Below, one piece after another: positions 35,848 through 44,363 of a DNA stretch of 64,000 nucleotides (positions are counted from its first letter, which is position 1; each line of letters begins with the position of its first letter). The stretch is from positions 2,046,001 through 2,110,000 of the forward strand of contig CAWBWT010000002.1 in NCBI GenBank assembly GCA_963792675.1, read 5' to 3'. Below the pieces are notes generated by a model, which was not told where the DNA came from, searched no databases, and was given only the letters and a program-made list of their open reading frames with translations. The position numbers and the translations under genes were made by a program. The stretch comes from JBBROS01 sp963792675. Lineage in GTDB: Bacteria > Pseudomonadota > Alphaproteobacteria > Acetobacterales > Acetobacteraceae.

Positions 35848-36408
35848 TCACATCCGCGGCAATGCGACGCCGCGTTGACCCATGTACTTGCCCGCCTTGT
35901 CGGCGTAGCTGATCTCGGGCGCCGACTTCCCGCGCAGGAACAGGAACTGGCAGATGCCCTCGTAGGCGTAGATTCGCGCCGGCAGCGGTGTGGTGTTGCT
36001 GATCTCGATCGTGACCTGGCCCTCCCATTCCGGCTCCAGCGGCGTGACGTTCACGATGATGCCGCAACGGGCGTAGGTGCTTTTGCCCAGGCAGATCACC
36101 AGGACATCGCGCGGGATGCGGAAATATTCGATCGTGTGGGCCAGGGCGAAGGAGTTCGGCGGGATGATGCAAGCCGGACCCTTGCGGGTCACGAAGCTGT
36201 CGGGGCTGAACGCCTTGGGGTCCACCACGGCGCTGTCGACATTGGTGAAGATGCGGAAATCGTCGGCCACCCGGGCGTCGTAGCCGAAACTCGACAAGCC
36301 GTAGCTGATGACACCGTCGCGGCGTTGGGTTTCGACGAACGGCTCGATCATGGCGCGTTCGGCCGCCATGCGGCGGATCCAGTGGTCGGGCATCACGGGC
36401 ATCGGCAC
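35848..36408 (-). CDS. dcd: dCTP deaminase
   Basis: This 186-residue trimeric nucleotide deaminase converts dCTP to dUTP. It has GLSSFGYDARVADDFRIF, FALAHTIEYFRIP, the catalytic segment LGKSTYARCGIIVNVTPLEP with the conserved Glu in WEGQVTIEISN, and KYMGQRGVALPRM at the end. This pattern is the E. coli-type deaminase rather than the bifunctional deaminase/dUTPase. It lies 41 nt upstream of murA on the same strand. Confidence 0.96.
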   Translation of the reverse strand: MPMPVMPDHWIRRMAAERAMIEPFVETQRRDGVISYGLSSFGYDARVADDFRIFTNVDSAVVDPKAFSPDSFVTRKGPACIIPPNSFALAHTIEYFRIPRDVLVICLGKSTYARCGIIVNVTPLEPEWEGQVTIEISNTTPLPARIYAYEGICQFLFLRGKSAPEISYADKAGKYMGQRGVALPRM

Positions 36409-36512
36409 CTCGAGGAACCGGGCGCCAGAGTGGCGGTGCCGGATCGGCCGACCTTATGGGCGGCGACGCGAGGCTCTAGCCCAGCCGCCGAGTTGGAGCA
36501 AACGACGCCGCG

Positions 36513-36614
36513 TCAGAACAGCCGCGCCAATGCCCAGATCAGCAATTGCACCAGCACCGCCCACAGGACCAGGCTGGCGGCCGTGGCGAACGCGATGCCG
36601 GTGATCGGCCGCAT
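36513..36614 (-). CDS. Putative 33-residue membrane peptide
   Basis: A short frame encodes MRPITGIAFATAASLVLWAV plus a further hydrophobic stretch and ends ALARLF. It is essentially one transmembrane helix with a basic start. The frame is open upstream to 36800, but that part is not protein-like. Small membrane peptides of this kind are often missed. No ribosome-binding site clearly decides the start, so the gene is only plausible. Confidence 0.4.
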   Translation of the reverse strand: MRPITGIAFATAASLVLWAVLVQLLIWALARLF

Positions 36615-36745
36615 CTCATCGCGCCGCAAGCGTTGCACACCGGTCCGCCGCTGCCACGCGGGCCGCACAGCCAGGAAGTCCGAGCCGGGACGAATGATAG
36701 GTCTCCGATCACCACCGAGGGCGCCGCACGTTGCGCCGCCATATC

Positions 36746-37015
36746 TTATCGGAACCCAAACTGGCCGATTCGGATCACGAAAAAAAGAACATTTTTGCAC
36801 GGAACTTTAACAATCCCGACTATTCCGGTTGCTTGCTGACTTCGATCCGCCGAGCCGTCGAGCCCATCGTTCGAGGGCGTTTGCGATCGGGCGTGCTGCT
36901 TCCGCCGGCGCAGGTTCTCCCGCAACGCCGTCGCTTCGCGTTCGAGGCGGCGTTGGCGATCGGCTTCGGCCTGCGGTGTCCGTGCCGGCTGCTGGCGATC
37001 CCGAGAGGTCATCAT
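36746..37015 (-). CDS. Small basic hypothetical protein
   Basis: The first half reads MMTSRDRQQPARTPQAEADR followed by LEREATALRENLRRRKQHAR. This charged helix (EA.ALR.NL.RRK) resembles short conserved proteins of alphaproteobacteria with no known function. The second half (DGSADRSQQATGIVGIVK and onward) looks unrelated and may be read-through past a lost stop. Total 89 residues. It is divergent from the MarR gene, 89 bp away. Confidence 0.5.
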   Translation of the reverse strand: MMTSRDRQQPARTPQAEADRQRRLEREATALRENLRRRKQHARSQTPSNDGLDGSADRSQQATGIVGIVKVPCKNVLFFVIRIGQFGFR

Positions 37016-37068
37016 GCCAAACTCGGACGACCGCGCGGGCCGGTCAAGCTGGCCCGCAAGCGTTGAGC

Positions 37069-37097
37069 TTGACAGTTTCTGTAACCATGGTTACTAA
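37069..37097 (+). promoter_or_regulatory. Promoter with embedded 14-bp palindrome, probable MarR operator
   Basis: A consensus -35 box TTGACA (37069-37074) is followed after 17 bp by TACTAA (37092-37097) as -10. The spacer and -10 edge contain the perfect palindrome GTAACCATGGTTAC (37081-37094). Transcription from here would begin near 37104, right at the ATG at 37105, so the message may be leaderless. The palindrome position is ideal for autorepression by the MarR protein. Confidence 0.65.
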
Positions 37098-37104
37098 ACC
37101 GTTT

Positions 37105-37632
37105 ATGGATCAGAATGTTTCCCACGTTCCGCCGGGCGGGACCGAGCTGTCGCCGCTGCGCAGCTTCGGCTTCCGGCTGTGGCACGTGCAGCATGCGTGG
37201 ACGCGGCGGCTGGAAGCGGCGCTGGCGCCGGTTGGGTTGACGCATATGCAATATGTGATGCTGCGCGCCGCCGACTTCCTGGCCCGGCAAGGTGAGCGTC
37301 CGGCCCAGCGCTGCCTTGCGGACGTGTTGGCGACCGATCGGATGATGGTCAGCAAGGTCGTCCGCCTGCTCGAAAGCAAGGGGCTGGTGGTGCGCTGCGT
37401 CCACCCGGACGACCAACGGGCCAATCACGTGGCGCTCACCGACGCGGGCCGGCGTAGCTTGGCCGGGGCGATCGAAGCGGCGCAGGCCGAGCAGGCCCGC
37501 TTCTTCGGCCGTCTCGGCCCGGCCCGGCAAGCGGAGTTCGGCGCCCTGCTCGACCAGTTGCTCGAACTGGAGGGCATTTCATTGTTCGTGCCGCCGGCCG
37601 ACGCCGCGACAGCAGCGCCGCAGGAGGCTTGA
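37105..37632 (+). CDS. MarR-family transcriptional regulator
   Basis: The 175-residue product starts MDQNVSHVPPGGTELSPLRS and has the MarR winged helix. LTHMQYVMLRAADFLARQ leads into CLADVLATDRMMVSKVVRLL as recognition helix, then the wing VVRCVHPDDQRANHVALTDA. It is followed 4 nt later by an EmrA-type gene and then EmrB, so it should repress this efflux operon and itself, with a toxic ligand as inducer. I prefer the ATG at 37105 because the ATG at 37087 lies inside the operator palindrome. Confidence 0.92.
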   Translation: MDQNVSHVPPGGTELSPLRSFGFRLWHVQHAWTRRLEAALAPVGLTHMQYVMLRAADFLARQGERPAQRCLADVLATDRMMVSKVVRLLESKGLVVRCVHPDDQRANHVALTDAGRRSLAGAIEAAQAEQARFFGRLGPARQAEFGALLDQLLELEGISLFVPPADAATAAPQEA

Positions 37633-37636
37633 GCCG

Positions 37637-38782
37637 ATGGATGGTTCGCAATCTGTCGGAATGATTTCGCTTGCGCCGGCGCCGCGCCGCGGCCGGCGCC
37701 GCGTGCTGCTCGGGGCACTTGCCGCGATCGTCGCCGGCGCCCTCGGCTGGTACGGCTGGAGCTGGTGGACGGTCGGCCGGTTCGTCGAGACCACCGACGA
37801 CGCCTATGTGGCCGCCGACATGGTCCCGGTCAGCAGTCGCCTGGCCGGCCAGGTCGCGGCCGTGCTGGTGACCGACAACCAGCAGGTGCATGCCGGCGAC
37901 GTCCTGGCCCGGCTGGACGACCGCGACCTGCAGGCCGCGCTCGAGCAGGCCCGCGCCGACGTCGCCGGCGCCGAAGCCGACCTCGGCAGCATCCAGGCCC
38001 AACTCAAGCTGCAGGCCAGCTCCATCGCCGTGGCGGAAGCGGACGGCGCCAGCGCCGAGGCCGCGCTCGTGCTCGCCCGGGCCGAGTTCACCCGCTACAC
38101 CGATCTGGTGCGCACCGGCACCGGCTCGGTGCAGCGGCAGCAGCAAGCGCAGGCCGACATCCGCGCCCGCGAGGCCGCCGTCGCCCGGGCCCGCGCCGGC
38201 GTCGAGGGCGCGCGGCAGCAGGTTGCCGTGCTGCAGGCACAGCTGGCGCGGAGTCAGGCACAGCTGCTACGCGTGCGGGCCGTCACGCGTCAGGCTGAGC
38301 TGAACCTGTCTTATGCGGCAATCTTGGCGCCGGTGGACGGCGCTGTTGGTGACCGTTCGCTGCGGGCCGGCGCCTACGTGCAGCCGGGCACTCGCCTGCT
38401 CAGCGTGGTGCCGATGGGGGCCGGCCTTTATGTCGTGGCCAACTTCAAGGAAACGCAGCTGACCCGGATGGGCGCCGGCGAGCAGGTCGATCTCGACCTC
38501 GACATGCTGCCGGGTCACACGCTGCGTGGCCGGCTCGAAAGCCTGGCGCCGGGCTCGGGCAGCACGTTCGCGCTGCTGCCGCCCGAGAACGCGACCGGCA
38601 ACTTCACCAAGATCGTGCAGCGGGTGCCGGTCCGAATCCGGTTCGAGCCCGACGAGGCGCTCGACCGGCTGCGTCCGGGTTTGTCGGTCACCGCGGGCGT
38701 CGACACACGGACGGCGCCGGCCGGCAAGCTGCGCACACTCGCGGCCGCGCCCTTGAGCGGTGAGCTCAGCGTCGCACCATGA
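37637..38782 (+). CDS. EmrA/HlyD-family membrane fusion protein
   Basis: This 381-residue periplasmic adaptor has one N-terminal membrane helix (VLLGALAAIVAGALGWYGW). A lipoyl half-motif (TTDDAYVAADMVPVSSRLAG) comes next, followed by a long coiled-coil hairpin rich in Ala/Gln/Arg (about residues 90-215) and the second lipoyl and beta-barrel region (LSYAAILAPVDGAVGDRSLR, VVANFKETQLTRMGAGE). The TDDAYV start is typical of EmrA. It would link the inner-membrane pump encoded next to an outer-membrane channel not seen here. Confidence 0.94.
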   Translation: MDGSQSVGMISLAPAPRRGRRRVLLGALAAIVAGALGWYGWSWWTVGRFVETTDDAYVAADMVPVSSRLAGQVAAVLVTDNQQVHAGDVLARLDDRDLQAALEQARADVAGAEADLGSIQAQLKLQASSIAVAEADGASAEAALVLARAEFTRYTDLVRTGTGSVQRQQQAQADIRAREAAVARARAGVEGARQQVAVLQAQLARSQAQLLRVRAVTRQAELNLSYAAILAPVDGAVGDRSLRAGAYVQPGTRLLSVVPMGAGLYVVANFKETQLTRMGAGEQVDLDLDMLPGHTLRGRLESLAPGSGSTFALLPPENATGNFTKIVQRVPVRIRFEPDEALDRLRPGLSVTAGVDTRTAPAGKLRTLAAAPLSGELSVAP

Positions 38783-38806
38783 GCGGCACGCTCAGCATCG
38801 TATCAT
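38755..38806 (+). repeat. 26-bp imperfect tandem duplication at the emrA-emrB junction
   Basis: The units at 38755-38780 and 38781-38806 both begin GAGCGG, share CTCAGC at the same offset and end in CAT, differing at about six positions. A third partial unit (GAGCGGCAC) starts at 38807. The duplication creates two ATGAGCGGCAC starts: the one at 38779 opens only a 9-codon frame, and the one at 38805 is the real start of the pump gene. Confidence 0.7.
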
Positions 38807-40370
38807 GAGCGGCACGGTCCCGGCCGGTGCGGCTTCGGCCGTGCCGCGGACCGGCGCGTCGGTGCGGGACTGGGTGGCGTTCATGGGCGGCGCGCTCGGC
38901 GCCTTCATGGCGGTGCTCGACATCCAGATCACCAACAGCAGCCTAGCCGACATCCAAGGCACGCTCGGCGCCAGCCTCGACGAGGGCAGCTGGATCTCGA
39001 CCGGCTACCTGATCGCCGAGATCATCGTCATCCCGCTCACCGGCTGGCTCGGCGGCGTGTTCGGCCTGCGCCGCTACTTGGTCGCCAACGCTTCGCTGTT
39101 CCTGGTGTTCTCGGTGCTGTGCGGCTTGGCGACGAACCTGTCGCAGATGATTCTGTTCCGCATCGGCCAGGGCTTCACCGGCGGGGTGCTGATCCCGACC
39201 GCCTTCACCATCATGCTGCTGCGCATCCCGCTGGCGCAGCGATCGATCGCCGGCGCGCTGTTCGGCCTTTCGGTGACGTTCGCCCCGGCGATCGGTCCGA
39301 CGGTCGGCGGCTGGCTCACCGACACCTACAGCTGGCACTGGATCTTCTACATCAACCTCGTGCCAGGCGCCGCGCTGATCGGCATGATCCTGTACGGCCT
39401 CGATGACGCACCGATGCAGCTCGGCCGCCTGCGCCGCGGCGATTGGGCCGGTGTCGCCACGATGGCGGCGGGCCTCGGCTGCCTCGAATACGTGCTCGAG
39501 GAAGGCCAGCGGAAGGACTGGTTCGGCGATCCGACGATCCGGCTGTGCGGCCTGATCGCAGCGGTGTCGCTGGCGGCGTTCTTCACCATCGAGCTTATCC
39601 GCCGGGAGCCGCTGCTGGACCTCCGGCTGCTGGCCCGGCGCTCGCTGGGTGCGGCGAGCTTCATCAACTTCCTGACCGGGCTGGCGCTGTATGGCTCGGT
39701 CTACATCATGCCGCTCTATTTGGCGCGGGTGCAGGGCTACGACGCCTATCAGATCGGCATGGTGCAGATGTGGATGGGGGTGCCGCAGCTGTTCCTGCTG
39801 CCGTTCCTGCCGTTCATCATGAAGCACGTCGACAGCCGGGTGGTGCTCGGGTTCGGCATCTCGTTGTTCGCCGTCAGCTGCCTGATGAACGGGTTCGGCA
39901 TGAGCGGCGACACTGCGGCCGAGCAGCTGCGCTGGCCGCAGCTGGTGCGCGCGCTGGGGCAGCCGTTCATCATCTCGCCGCTGTCGCAGATGGCGACCGT
40001 CGGCATCGGCCCGGCGCAGGCCGGTGCAGCCAGCGCCTTGTTCAATATGATGCGCAACCTCGGCGGCAGCGTTGGGATCGCCATGCTGGCGACGGTCGCC
40101 GAGCATCGCGAGCATTGGCATTTCTCGGTCATTGCCGAGCGGATCAGCAGCAATTCGATGCTCCTGGCCGAGCGGCTGGGCCGGTCGGCGGCGCTGCTCG
40201 GCGGACATGACCGGGCGGTGGCGTCGCTTGCCAGCCAGGTGCGGCGACAGGCGACGGTGATGGGCTACGCCGACTGTTTCACCATCATCGGTGCCGGGCT
40301 GGTGCTGTCGCTGGGCGCCATCGCGCTGCTGACGCGCGCGCGGCCCGGCGCGCCGGGCGGCGGACACTGA
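38805..40370 (+). CDS. EmrB/QacA-family (DHA2) multidrug efflux MFS transporter
   Basis: This 521-residue protein has about 14 membrane helices. It carries the DHA2 signature in the first helix (LGAFMAVLDIQITNSSLADI), motif A-like WLGGVFGLRRYLVANASLF, and motif C-like FGLSVTFAPAIGPTVGGWL. It ends near YADCFTIIGAGLVLSLGAI. With the upstream EmrA protein it would export hydrophobic toxic compounds in exchange for protons. Translation is probably coupled through the short duplicated start region. Confidence 0.94.
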   Translation: MSGTVPAGAASAVPRTGASVRDWVAFMGGALGAFMAVLDIQITNSSLADIQGTLGASLDEGSWISTGYLIAEIIVIPLTGWLGGVFGLRRYLVANASLFLVFSVLCGLATNLSQMILFRIGQGFTGGVLIPTAFTIMLLRIPLAQRSIAGALFGLSVTFAPAIGPTVGGWLTDTYSWHWIFYINLVPGAALIGMILYGLDDAPMQLGRLRRGDWAGVATMAAGLGCLEYVLEEGQRKDWFGDPTIRLCGLIAAVSLAAFFTIELIRREPLLDLRLLARRSLGAASFINFLTGLALYGSVYIMPLYLARVQGYDAYQIGMVQMWMGVPQLFLLPFLPFIMKHVDSRVVLGFGISLFAVSCLMNGFGMSGDTAAEQLRWPQLVRALGQPFIISPLSQMATVGIGPAQAGAASALFNMMRNLGGSVGIAMLATVAEHREHWHFSVIAERISSNSMLLAERLGRSAALLGGHDRAVASLASQVRRQATVMGYADCFTIIGAGLVLSLGAIALLTRARPGAPGGGH

Positions 40371-40406
40371 CGGGCCAGCGCGGCGGAGGCGGACGCGCGA
40401 GGGCGG

Positions 40407-41297
40407 TTACGCCGCCAGTTGCTTGTGGTCGGCCCGGAACGTCGCTGCAATGTATTCGGCGAGCGCGTCGGTCACCGGCTGGCGAGGGTCGTCGCTGCGC
40501 AGCATCAGGATCTCGAATTGCGGCAGCGACGGCAGGCCCTCCTCGGGGCGCATGGCGCGCAACGTTTCGGGCAGCCAGGCGGAGGGCCCTACGGTGACCG
40601 CCAACCCGGCCATGACCGGGGCGTGAGTGCCGATCAGCGAGCTCGAGTGATACGCCACCCGGTACGGCCTGCCGGCGGATTCGAGGGCCCGGCGCGCTTC
40701 CAGGCTCCAGGTGCAATGGTCGGCGGCCAAGGCGACCGGCAGCGGGTCCTGCCGGTGCGGCGTGTGGCTACCGGAGGTGATCCAGGCCAGCGGACCGCGC
40801 AGGAGGACCTCCGCCGGGCGGCCCGGGGCTTGATGGCCGTCGGAGCAGAGGGTCAGATCCAAGTCCCCGCTGTGCAGGCGCTCCACCAGCATCGAACTCG
40901 GCAGGCAGAGCACGTCCACCTGCACCGAAGGGTGACTTTCGGCAAAGCGCTTGAGGATCGTCGGCAAGTAGCGCAGCGCGTAGTCGTCGGGGGTGCCGAG
41001 CCGCACCGTCCCGTGCACGGCGGGCGTGCGGAAGCTGGTCCAGATCTGGTCGTTGAGCGCCAGCATCTCGCGCGCCCGCGCCAGCAGGAACTCCCCGTGC
41101 GGGGTAAGCTGGACGGCCCCGCCTTTGCCGCGGGTCAGCAGGCGTTGGCCGAGCATCGTTTCCAGCCGCTGCACTTGCATGCTGACCGCCGACTGGGTGC
41201 GTCCGACCCGGGCGGCAGCGCGGGTGAAACTCGCATCCTCGGCGATGAACACGAAAGCGCGAAGGAGATCTGGGTCGAGCGCGAGTGGGAGCGACAT
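40407..41297 (-). CDS. LysR-family transcriptional regulator
   Basis: The 296-residue product starts MSLPLALDPDLLRAFVFIAE. Its winged helix (ARVGRTQSAVSMQVQRLETM) and wing (LLTRGKGGAVQLTPHGEFLL) are followed by a substrate domain with GTVRLGTPDDYALRYLPTIL. The DDYALR..LP pattern resembles regulators grouped with the CysB/DsdC-like branches, but no target is evident. It diverges from a DUF1127 gene across about 120 bp that includes ATAT-CGC-ATAT (41331-41341), a weak candidate dyad. It may control that small gene, itself, or distant targets. Confidence 0.92.
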   Translation of the reverse strand: MSLPLALDPDLLRAFVFIAEDASFTRAAARVGRTQSAVSMQVQRLETMLGQRLLTRGKGGAVQLTPHGEFLLARAREMLALNDQIWTSFRTPAVHGTVRLGTPDDYALRYLPTILKRFAESHPSVQVDVLCLPSSMLVERLHSGDLDLTLCSDGHQAPGRPAEVLLRGPLAWITSGSHTPHRQDPLPVALAADHCTWSLEARRALESAGRPYRVAYHSSSLIGTHAPVMAGLAVTVGPSAWLPETLRAMRPEEGLPSLPQFEILMLRSDDPRQPVTDALAEYIAATFRADHKQLAA

Positions 41298-41416
41298 GGC
41301 TTGCATCCAGGCGGATCATCATAATCGCTTATATCGCATATCAGCGCAATTCGTTTTCCTAATGGCCGGTGACGTTCCATCTGAGTCTGTATCGACGAGG
41401 TCGATAGGAGGTCACC

Positions 41417-41641
41417 ATGGCAACGAGAACCCTTCCATTCCATCCCGCGACCGCCCAGCCGTCGCTGCAGGCTGTGCCGCGTGCGGCATGGCATTCGCTC
41501 CGCGCGATGTGGCGCGCCCGGGCGACGCGGCGGATCTTGATGGAGATGGATACACGGATGTTGGCCGACATCGGCGTAGGCCGCGGCGAGGCCTACCACG
41601 AGGCGAACCGGCCATTCTGGGACGTCGAGACGCGGCGCTGA
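41417..41641 (+). CDS. DUF1127 (YjiS-like) small protein
   Basis: This 74-residue protein reads MATRTLPFHPATAQPSLQAV and ends with the DUF1127 core, in which MLADIGVGRGEAYHEANRPF follows a short Arg-rich helix (MWRARATRRILMEMDTRML). Short DUF1127 proteins in alphaproteobacteria bind RNA or regulate phosphate and sRNA turnover. This one is slightly longer than the minimal 45-50-residue form. It follows a GGAGG ribosome-binding site and is divergent from the LysR gene. Confidence 0.87.
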   Translation: MATRTLPFHPATAQPSLQAVPRAAWHSLRAMWRARATRRILMEMDTRMLADIGVGRGEAYHEANRPFWDVETRR

Positions 41642-41666
41642 GCCGGCCGGCGACCGCCCGTGGACG

Positions 41667-43079
41667 TTACTTGACGCTTCCCGGCCAAAGGACGACGCGG
41701 GCGGTCTGCAGGATGATCAGCAGGTCCAGCAGAATCGAGAAGTTCTTCACGTAGTAGAGGTCGTAGCTGAGTTTCGAGCGGGCATCGTCGATCGACGCGC
41801 CGTAGGGGTAGTTGACCTGCGCCCACCCGGTTAGCCCGGCCTTGGCGGCGTGGCGTTCATGATACAATGGCAGCTGTCCGGCCAGCATGGCGACGAACTC
41901 GGGCCGTTCCGGGCGCGGGCCCACGAAGCTCATGTCGCCGCAAAGGACGTTGACGAGTTGCGGCAGCTCGTCCAGCCGGGTTCGGCGCAGCAGCTGCCCG
42001 AGCCGGGTGCTCCGCGGATCGCGGTCGGCAGCCCAAACGGCGCCCTCGGACTCGGCGCCCACGTGCATGGTGCGCAGCTTCAGGATCTGGAACTCACGCC
42101 CGCCCAGGGTGACCCGGGCCTGCCGGTACAGCGCGGGGCCGCCGTCCGTCCGGCGGATGGCCAGCATCGCGGCGAGCAGGAAGGGACCTAGCACCAGCAG
42201 GCCGATCATGCTGCAGCCCAGGTCGAGCGCGCGTTTGAGGATGCGGTCCAGCACGCCGAGGTGGAAGCCGTCGGAATAGAGCAGCCAGCCAAGCTCGATG
42301 CGCTTGATGTCGACCCGGCGGATTTCCCGTTCGACGAAGCCCAGATAGTCCGCGACCGGAAAGCCGGCGATCTTGCAGTCGAGCAGCCCGTGCAGATCCA
42401 TTCCGCGCCGGTCGTCAGGCGCGACGACGATTTCGTCCGGGCCGAGCGCCATCGCAAGCTCGCGGATGCCGCCGGGCCCGACCGGCCGGATTGCGCCGGG
42501 ATGGCTTCGAGCGAGCCGCGGATCGACCGGGCCGAGTGCAGGGTCATGCAGGAAGGTGACGTCGTAGCCGAGCGGCCGGCCTTCCTTGCCCAGGATGTGA
42601 ACGAGATCCCAGGCACGGGCCCCGGCGCCCAGGACGAGGATCCGTCGTCCCACCACGCCTCGCCGTCGCAAGCCGTCGAAGGCGATGCGGGCGCCAGCGG
42701 CACCGAACAGCACGCATCCGCCCGCGGCCAGCCCCAGCCTGGAGGCTTCCGGTGCCAGCAGCAGCAACGCCCCGCTGGCGGCCAGCGCCGCCGCGGTGGC
42801 CGCGATGGGGACTCGTCCAAGCGCCCGGCGCAGCGAAGCGCCGGCGTCGCGCCGGTAAAGGCCGAGGGCATACAGCGCAGCCACCGCGAACGCCGGGTAG
42901 ACGACCAGCGCGGCCGCGGTCGCAGCGCCGGGCATGTTGGTGCTCATGACGAGTACCGTCGCCGGCCATAACAGGCCGAGGCCGATGCAATCGAGCGTCA
43001 GCAGTGCCGGTCCGGTCGCCAGCACGGCGGAGCGGTTGCTCTGGCGCTCCGGCAGTACCGCGTTGACGGGGAGGGACAT
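41667..43079 (-). CDS. Polyprenyl-phosphate sugar transferase (EpsB/PEP-CTERM-associated type)
   Basis: This 470-residue protein has four to five N-terminal helices, a CoA-binding-like domain (RILVLGAGARAWDLVHILGK), and a C-terminal bacterial sugar-transferase domain. That domain begins at the helix RALDLGCSMIGLLVLGPFLL, with PALYRQARVTLGGREFQILK, LRTMHVGAE, LRRTRLDELPQLVNVL and MSFVGPRPERPEFV. It loads the first sugar phosphate onto undecaprenyl phosphate for exopolysaccharide synthesis. The layout matches the sugar transferases that accompany exosortase/PEP-CTERM loci, which fits the PEP-CTERM protein at 21441-22081. No other polysaccharide gene is adjacent. Confidence 0.9.
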   Translation of the reverse strand: MSLPVNAVLPERQSNRSAVLATGPALLTLDCIGLGLLWPATVLVMSTNMPGAATAAALVVYPAFAVAALYALGLYRRDAGASLRRALGRVPIAATAAALAASGALLLLAPEASRLGLAAGGCVLFGAAGARIAFDGLRRRGVVGRRILVLGAGARAWDLVHILGKEGRPLGYDVTFLHDPALGPVDPRLARSHPGAIRPVGPGGIRELAMALGPDEIVVAPDDRRGMDLHGLLDCKIAGFPVADYLGFVEREIRRVDIKRIELGWLLYSDGFHLGVLDRILKRALDLGCSMIGLLVLGPFLLAAMLAIRRTDGGPALYRQARVTLGGREFQILKLRTMHVGAESEGAVWAADRDPRSTRLGQLLRRTRLDELPQLVNVLCGDMSFVGPRPERPEFVAMLAGQLPLYHERHAAKAGLTGWAQVNYPYGASIDDARSKLSYDLYYVKNFSILLDLLIILQTARVVLWPGSVK

Positions 43080-43302
43080 GCAGGTGTTCGGCCTTGGGAC
43101 GCTCGCCTTTGATTTTGGCAGGTGAAGCTTAACCGCTTCTTGCCGGCAGCCGAATTTTCGGCCGCGCCGCGAGAGGGGCTGAGGCGATGGGCCGAGACGC
43201 CGTTTGGCCGTGAGATGCCGCCGTGCGTTGGCAATTGTCAGGAAGTTTTCTGCCGTGGCCACCGGCCTTGCCTTCGCCGGCAACTCGCAGCTAGTGGGCG
43301 GC

Positions 43303-43851
43303 ATGTTGCGCCCAATTCTCATCCTCGTGCTGCTTGCAGGCTGCTCGCCCACCTACTCGCCCGACACCTACGCGGCAACGGCGGTGCAGCAGGCCAACAA
43401 GGTCGAGCAGGGAACCATCGTCGGCGTGCGCAAGGTGGCCGTGCAGGCGACGGGGACGACCGGTGCGGTTGCGGGTGCCGCGGCGGGCGGCATTGCCGGC
43501 TCGCAGGCGCCGGTCGGGAGCGCGCTGACCACGCTGGGCGGGACCTTGGTGGGCGGGCTCGTGGGCACCGGCATCGAACGGGCCACCGGTGACACGACCG
43601 CGTTCGAGTACATCGTGCGCAAGGGCAATGGCGAGATGGTCAGCGTCACCCAAAAGGACGCGACGGCGCTCGCGATCGGCCAGAAAGTGCTGGTGATCTC
43701 CGGCTCGCAAGCGCGGATCGTCGGCGACTACACGGTTCCGGTCGAGCCGCAAGCGCCTGTCGCCGAGGTCGCCGTGGTACCGCTGCCGCTCAAGAACGAG
43801 CCCTTGCCGGAGCAGTCGGCGGGGGCGCCGGTTTTACCGGCGCCGCCCTAA
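43303..43851 (+). CDS. Outer-membrane lipoprotein, SlyB-like (glycine-zipper)
   Basis: This 182-residue protein has a lipoprotein signal (MLRPILILVLLAGCSP, lipid-accepting Cys14). A glycine-zipper region, TTGAVAGAAAGGIAGSQAPV with GGTLVGGLVGTGIERATG, is of the SlyB/17-kDa antigen kind. A C-terminal beta domain ends in a Pro/Ala-rich tail. It probably anchors in the outer membrane and stabilises the envelope. The frame is open upstream to 43204, but the ATG at 43303 gives a clean signal peptide. The preceding 223 bp hold no gene. Confidence 0.9.
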   Translation: MLRPILILVLLAGCSPTYSPDTYAATAVQQANKVEQGTIVGVRKVAVQATGTTGAVAGAAAGGIAGSQAPVGSALTTLGGTLVGGLVGTGIERATGDTTAFEYIVRKGNGEMVSVTQKDATALAIGQKVLVISGSQARIVGDYTVPVEPQAPVAEVAVVPLPLKNEPLPEQSAGAPVLPAPP

Positions 43852-43858
43852 CCGAGGC

Positions 43859-44261
43859 TCAGCCGCGCAGTTCGGCCGGGACCTTGCCGCCATTCTCGGC
43901 CAGCTTGTCCATGACCTGCTTGTGCAGCCAGATGTTCATCGACGCGCTGTCGTTGGTGTCGCCGCTGTAGTGGAGTTCGGTCGCCAGCGACTTGCGGTTC
44001 TCGAGGCTGCTGTCGAGGCCGAGCAGCTTCATCAGGTCGACGATCGACGTCTGGTAGTTGAGCGGCTGGCCCGCCTTGCCGCTCATCTCGGCCAGCACCG
44101 CGCCGACGTCCACGGCCGGCGCCGCTGCGCCGGTGGCGGACGACTGTCCGGCGGCCGGCGGTGGAGCCGCTCTCGGGAACGGCCGGGTTCGAACCGCCCG
44201 GCGTTGCGGCAGCGGCAGGGTGGTTGAAGATCTTGGACATGATCGAGCCGAAAATGCTCAT
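43859..44261 (-). CDS. DUF3597 domain protein (frameshifted)
   Basis: The N-terminal frame starts MSIFGSIMSKIFNHPAAAAT and loses homology near 44165. The adjoining frame continues PPAAGQSSATGAAAPAVDVG, then VLAEMSGKAGQPLNYQTSIV, DLMKLLGLDSSLENRKSLAT and DSASMNIWLHKQVMDKLAEN, ending AELRG at 43859. The fused protein is about 133 residues and matches DUF3597 proteins in both halves. Function is unknown. A one-base indel in a GC-rich run explains the break. Confidence 0.85.
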
Positions 44262-44363
44262 GGCAATGTTCTCCTTTGGACGGGAACCCAACGAAGCGCG
44301 GGCGAGGGAGTTGCCGCCGATGTGACGGCGGCGGCGTGGAACCTAGGCGATCGGATCCGACGA

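Noticed and set aside
36513..36800. A 95-residue protein starting at 36800
   Set aside because: Only the last 33 residues look like a protein (one membrane helix); the upstream part is Arg-rich read-through sequence without features.
41331..41341. ATAT-CGC-ATAT as a firm LysR operator for the DUF1127/LysR pair
   Set aside because: The arms are only 4 bp and AT-only, too short to separate from a -10-like element; mentioned only as a weak candidate.
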